Part shown: positions 60,536 through 64,000 of the stretch, one piece after another
Numbering within the stretch: the first letter of the stretch is position 1
How the letters are laid out: every line of letters begins with the position of its first letter
NCBI GenBank assembly: GCA_035529895.1
Contig: DATKVV010000032.1
Location: forward strand, 39,555-103,554
Reading direction: 5' to 3'
Source: JAUWKC01 sp035529895
Lineage (GTDB): Bacteria > Planctomycetota > Phycisphaerae > Sedimentisphaerales > Anaerobacaceae
DNA length: 64,000 bases
Notes under the pieces: generated by a model
The model's input: only the letters and a program-made list of their open reading frames with translations
Told to the model about the DNA's origin: nothing
Database searches by the model: none
Translations under genes and position numbers: made by a program

Positions 60536-61384
60536 TTAGAAGGCGTTGAAGTATTCCGGCCTGCCATCGTCGTTGTCGTAATTTGTCGAGTCGTGTGTTT
60601 CTGCGTCGATTCTGATGCGCTCGATGTGCTCGGCTTTTTTCGTGTGGCTGTCGACAGTAACCAGAATTGCATCCATTTTCACATCGCCGGTTGCAATCTC
60701 GAACGGGAACGGCATCTGCGTTCGAAACGACTTCAGAACGCTCTCACTGCCCCGGCCAAGCACTGAATCGTGAGCGCCGGTCATGCCAATGTCGGTAATA
60801 TAGGCGGTTCCATTAGGCAGGATTCTTTCATCGGCCGTCGCCACGTGCGTATGCGTGCCGAACACACAGCTTACCCTTGCGTCCAGATGATAGGCCATCG
60901 CCACTTTTTCGCTGGTGGCTTCGGCGTGGAAGTCGACGAATATTATGTCCGCCTTCTGACTGAGCTGGGGCAGGATTCGGTCCGCAGCACCGTAGGGGCA
61001 GTCGGCAGGCTTCATAAACATACGGCCAATCAAGGCAATTATTGCCACCGTGGGCCCTTTGTTGGTTTTGTAAATTGCGAAACCTTTGCCGGCGGCGTGC
61101 TCGGACAGATTCGCAGGGCGAACGATATTCTCGGCTGTTTCGAGGGTCTTGATTATGTCTCTCTTGCGATAAGCGTGGTCGCCCAGCGTAACCAGGTTTA
61201 CACCGTGCCGAAGCAGCTTATCGTAGATTTGGGGCGTCAGACCGGAACCGCCAGCGGCGTTCTCGGCGTTGGCTATCACGCAGTCGACGTCCCGCTCCCT
61301 GACCAGGGACTTGAGCTTTTCCGCGACAATGCGCCTGCCAGGCCGACCAACTATGTCACCAATACAAACAACGTTCAATTTCAT
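60536..61384 (-). CDS. ymdB: YmdB-type metallophosphoesterase (TIGR00282)
   Basis: 282 residues: VCIGDIVGRPGRR (metal Asp), NAENAAGG, TLGDHAYRK, VDFHAEATSEK and GTHTHVATADERIL are the full set of YmdB motifs. YmdB of Bacillus hydrolyses 2',3'-cyclic nucleotides and affects biofilm and nanotube formation. It lies 77 bp after the RNase Y gene, the same order as rny-ymdB in Firmicutes, so a shared role in RNA turnover is likely. Confidence 0.92.
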   Translation of the reverse strand: MKLNVVCIGDIVGRPGRRIVAEKLKSLVRERDVDCVIANAENAAGGSGLTPQIYDKLLRHGVNLVTLGDHAYRKRDIIKTLETAENIVRPANLSEHAAGKGFAIYKTNKGPTVAIIALIGRMFMKPADCPYGAADRILPQLSQKADIIFVDFHAEATSEKVAMAYHLDARVSCVFGTHTHVATADERILPNGTAYITDIGMTGAHDSVLGRGSESVLKSFRTQMPFPFEIATGDVKMDAILVTVDSHTKKAEHIERIRIDAETHDSTNYDNDDGRPEYFNAF

Positions 61385-61461
61385 GATGTTGCCGCGTCGC
61401 GCTTACCTTTACTCATACATCTTACAGCGTGCTGCCTTCAGAGTTATCCGCCTGGTTTTTA

Positions 61462-63042
61462 TTACTTCGCATACTCGATGCAGCGGACCTCGCGAAGCAA
61501 TGTTACCTGGATTTCACCCGGATAGGTCATTTCACCTTCGATTTTTTTGGCGATATCGCGCGCAATTTTCATTGCCGCCTCATCGTCGACTTTTTCCGCA
61601 TTGACAATCACGCGGATTTCCCGACCGGCCTGGATTGCATACGCGTTTTCCACGCCCGTAAAGCCGCTTGCGATTTCTTCGAGCTTCTCCAATCGCTTGA
61701 TATACCTCTCGAGGGTCTCTCTTCTGGCGCCGGGCCGGGAGGCGCTGATCGCATCAGCGGCAGAAACCAAAGGCGTATACGGGTTATCCGGAGGGATATC
61801 GCCGTGGTGCCCGGCAACGGCATTTAAGATAACGGGCGACTCGCTGAAACGCTTCAGATAGTTGGCGCCTATAACGGGGTGGCTGCCTTCAACTTCCTGG
61901 TCGATGGCTTTGCCGATGTCGTGCAGCAGACCGGCGCGTCTTGCTATAGAGCCGTCCAGCCCGAGCTCATCGGCCATAACCTGGGCCAGAAAGGCAACTT
62001 CGATGCTGTGTCGAAGCACATTCTGTCCGTAGCTTGTTCTGAAGTTCAGAGCACCAATCAGGCTCAGCACCTTATTGCTCAAGCCCCGAACATTGGCCTC
62101 AACCGCGGCGTCTTTACCCAACTGCAGCACCTTTATATTCACGTCCTTTTTGGTCTGGGCCACGAGTTCCTCAATCCGAGAGGGGTGGATTCTCCCGTCT
62201 TGTATAAGCCGCTCCATCGAAAGCCGGGCAACCTCGCGCCTTACGGGACTAAAGCCGCTCACGACAATCATCCCGGGCGTGTCGTCAACAATGACGTCGA
62301 CGCCCGTTGCCTTTTCAAACGCACGAATATTGCGGCCTTCTCTGCCGATGACCCGGCCTTTCATGTCATCGTTAGGAATATCAACGGTTGATACGGACAG
62401 CTCGCAGGTCTGCTCGGTGGCATAACGCTGAATGGCACGACTGATTATCTCCCTGCTTTTTTCCTCGGATGTTTCGGTGGCCTCATCGACCTTGCGTTGA
62501 ATGAGAGCGGACATTTCATGCTCACACTCATCCTCAAGGCGTTTCAGGAGCAGGTTCTTGGCCTCTTCAATGTCCATTGCGGTAATCTTGAGCAGTTGGT
62601 TCTTCTGCTGGGCCATCAGGACCGAGAGCTGTTTTTCTTTGACATTGATATTGTGCAATCTTGACTCGGAGTCCTGTTGCTGCTGTTTCAATGATTTCTC
62701 TCGCTGCTGCAGTTGGTCGGCCTGCCGGTCAAGCACATCCTCGCGTTTGCTTAATCTCATTTCCGTTTCGCGCAGCTCCGCACGAATTCTATTTGCCTCG
62801 GCGGTGAATTCCTCCTTTTTCTTGATAGCTTCCGCGGCCGCATCGATTTGAGCCGACCTGATGATATTCTCCGCTTCCCTTTTGGCGCCTTCAATCTGGC
62901 GTTGCAGGTCCTGCTCAAAGGTCTTGGCCTTTGCCCTGGAGATAATCTGGTAGACAGTGATAGTCAGGCAGATTCCCAGGACGAAACCAACGATTGTAGC
63001 CACATAACCCATGGGCGGTCCTTGCATTAATATGGCTTCCAT
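61462..63042 (-). CDS. rny: ribonuclease Y
   Basis: 526 residues from the ATG at 63042 (AGGTAGGA upstream). One N-terminal membrane helix (about 10-32), a long coiled coil (about 40-200, with QLQQREKSLKQQQQDSESR), a KH domain with DMKGRVIGREGRNIRAFE, and an HD domain with GLLHDIGKAIDQEVEGSHPV. RNase Y is the membrane-bound endoribonuclease that starts mRNA decay where RNase E is absent. Length and domain order match the family. Confidence 0.95.
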   Translation of the reverse strand: MEAILMQGPPMGYVATIVGFVLGICLTITVYQIISRAKAKTFEQDLQRQIEGAKREAENIIRSAQIDAAAEAIKKKEEFTAEANRIRAELRETEMRLSKREDVLDRQADQLQQREKSLKQQQQDSESRLHNINVKEKQLSVLMAQQKNQLLKITAMDIEEAKNLLLKRLEDECEHEMSALIQRKVDEATETSEEKSREIISRAIQRYATEQTCELSVSTVDIPNDDMKGRVIGREGRNIRAFEKATGVDVIVDDTPGMIVVSGFSPVRREVARLSMERLIQDGRIHPSRIEELVAQTKKDVNIKVLQLGKDAAVEANVRGLSNKVLSLIGALNFRTSYGQNVLRHSIEVAFLAQVMADELGLDGSIARRAGLLHDIGKAIDQEVEGSHPVIGANYLKRFSESPVILNAVAGHHGDIPPDNPYTPLVSAADAISASRPGARRETLERYIKRLEKLEEIASGFTGVENAYAIQAGREIRVIVNAEKVDDEAAMKIARDIAKKIEGEMTYPGEIQVTLLREVRCIEYAK

Positions 63043-63942
63043 AATTCCTACCTTTCCCTTCTGAATCACAATCAAGTTAGTAAACAATCGCTCCAGGAAG
63101 ACAGATTGCGGGGTCTCGGGCAGGAAAGTTCCAAAGAGGCGGGCGTGAACTACGAAATTCTTTGCCAGAACTTACACTCAGCTTTCTGGTACCAATATCA
63201 CCCGTAACTGCGATACTGTTGGCATTAACAGGTTCATTTTTACCACGAAATCAGCTGATTTGTGCTTCGTATCTCGCTCCCTCACTGGAAAAAGCAAGTG
63301 CTTTCTTTCTCAGTCTAAATTCACTTCTTGGCATCGGGCAACGGCTCCGGATGCGACCTCCGGTTTGCCTCAACAGCAAACACCAAAAAGTGTCTTTGCA
63401 ACCTAACTGCCGTTCAAAAGAGAACTTAGAACCTTTGGCGTTCCTTCACACAGCAGCATCTAAACTACCAAGAAACCCAACGGAACAGCCTGCAATCTGG
63501 TTCATCATCGGTAATCCAAGACACATAGTAGAGTATTTTTCATAATTGGTCAAGAAAAAAAACAGCAAAGTTGCGAAATAACGAGGGAATATCTTATCGG
63601 CCTTGTCAGAACAAAGTTTCTCAAGAGCGATGCCCCATAATCTTTTGAGTTTTTGGAGTATCTGGCGGGTCTAAGGAATCGTCTGATGACCTTGCATGGT
63701 TCATTCGGCCCCGTGCCGGTCCGAACTCGAAGAGAGGGAGCCCGAGCAGTAAACTGCCTTTGCCAGCCCGATAATGGAAGGCGAGCGGCATAGGTGCTCC
63801 TGCAGAAAGGCGGTCGAGCACAGACCCCGGCAGGCACAAACAATCTGTCAGCCCGCCCGCTAGTAGTCTGTAACTTATAAGATGCAGGCATAGTGGTTTT
63901 TTTGCCGATATGAATAAAAAAAGTCGGTAAGGAGACCACAAA
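63043..63942. other. 900-bp region without recognised gene, before an IS element
   Basis: The part up to 63545 probably contains the rny promoter; open frames here lack family features. From about 63690 to 63860 the DNA is GC-rich with several possible stems (GTGCTC/GAGCAC around 63791-63825), which would suit a structured RNA or an old insertion. The composition becomes AT-rich at about 63860, where TAGTAGTCTGTAACTTATAA may begin the insertion sequence. Confidence 0.4.
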
Positions 63943-64000
63943 ATGCAAAAGAAATATGTAGTAGAATTGACAAGTGAAGAACGAATACAACTGGTTGAAC
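63943..64000 (+). CDS. IS630-type transposase, cut by the window end
   Basis: The ATG at 63943 follows AAGGAGACC. The 19 visible residues, MQKKYVVELTSEERIQLVE, match the N-terminal pattern (KKYxVxLTxEERxxL) of IS630-family transposases, just before their helix-turn-helix. The element presumably continues beyond the window. Evidence is short, so the family is a probable call. Confidence 0.6.
   Translation, partial: MQKKYVVELTSEERIQLVE

Noticed and set aside
63162..63545. 127-residue open frame on the plus strand
   Set aside because: No ribosome binding site and odd composition; it lies over the expected rny promoter region.
63621..63941. 106-residue minus-strand frame next to the IS630 start
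   Set aside because: Overlaps the probable IS end, lacks a ribosome binding site and has no recognisable motif.
63043..63942. 6S RNA, tmRNA, SRP RNA or RNase P RNA
   Set aside because: I looked for the T-arm GGTTCGA and tag sequence of tmRNA, the SRP core and the RNase P GAAAGTCC motif on both strands and found none.

Overview
The window looks like a chromosomal segment of a planctomycete, probably of the Phycisphaerae/Sedimentisphaerales type. This is an inference from gene content, not from a marker gene. The signs are several Tat-exported Gfo/Idh/MocA oxidoreductases and sugar isomerase-like proteins, exported beta-helix and dockerin-like proteins, PadR plus HAAS-type regulation, a type IV pilus/type II secretion cluster, and RNase Y next to YmdB. 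Promoters of sigma70 type (TTGACA/TATAAT, 16-18 bp spacer) and Shine-Dalgarno sequences are easy to find in front of many genes.

Layout. 1-6 kb: amino-sugar catabolism (nagB end, nagA), an SDR dehydrogenase, a 48-residue membrane peptide, a Tat-exported oxidoreductase and a dockerin-like secreted protein. 6.5-8.6 kb: a large secreted beta-helix protein. 9.1-14.7 kb: an untidy island of small exported or membrane proteins of unknown function. It holds three decayed copies of one REP-associated tyrosine transposase (RAYT) element and a duplicated 3' gene fragment. 15.3-19.6 kb: a Tat-exported aldo/keto reductase-like protein and two Tat-exported L-fucose isomerase-like paralogues. 20-27.4 kb: padR, a HAAS-type membrane protein and a MacA-MacB-TolC efflux operon with overlapping genes. 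27.7-29.5 kb: rpsU and hflX diverging from facing promoters.

29.5-33.4 kb: a compositionally different block with its own promoter and terminator. It encodes a calcineurin-type phosphoesterase, a COG1078-type HD phosphohydrolase and a YwgA-like protein. 33.4-34.65 kb: 1.3 kb of repeat-laden non-coding DNA that runs into the start of gpsA. 36.2-44.8 kb: a pilus/secretion operon (PilM, N, O, an unknown membrane protein, PilB/GspE, PilT, PilC and two pseudopilins), followed by a pilin-like remnant and tRNA-Gly(CCC). 45.2-52.7 kb: a DUF2284 protein and a six-gene carbohydrate operon: two dehydrogenase plus TIM-barrel pairs (one Tat-exported, one cytoplasmic) and two permeases. 52.8-56.4 kb: GH31 and GH130 glycan enzymes. 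56.6-63 kb: an ABC exporter with a PDZ-like insert, an MBL hydrolase, an EamA transporter, YmdB and RNase Y. The window ends inside the first codons of an IS630-type transposase.

How it works together. Most metabolic genes point to a saprophyte that oxidises, isomerises and hydrolyses plant or algal glycans partly outside the cytoplasm, imports the products and feeds amino sugars into glycolysis. The most unusual items are the PDZ-like domain inside an MsbA-type exporter, the paired exported/cytoplasmic sugar enzymes, the HD-YwgA-phosphoesterase block, the exported aldo/keto reductase lacking most of its catalytic tetrad, and the set of decayed RAYT elements.
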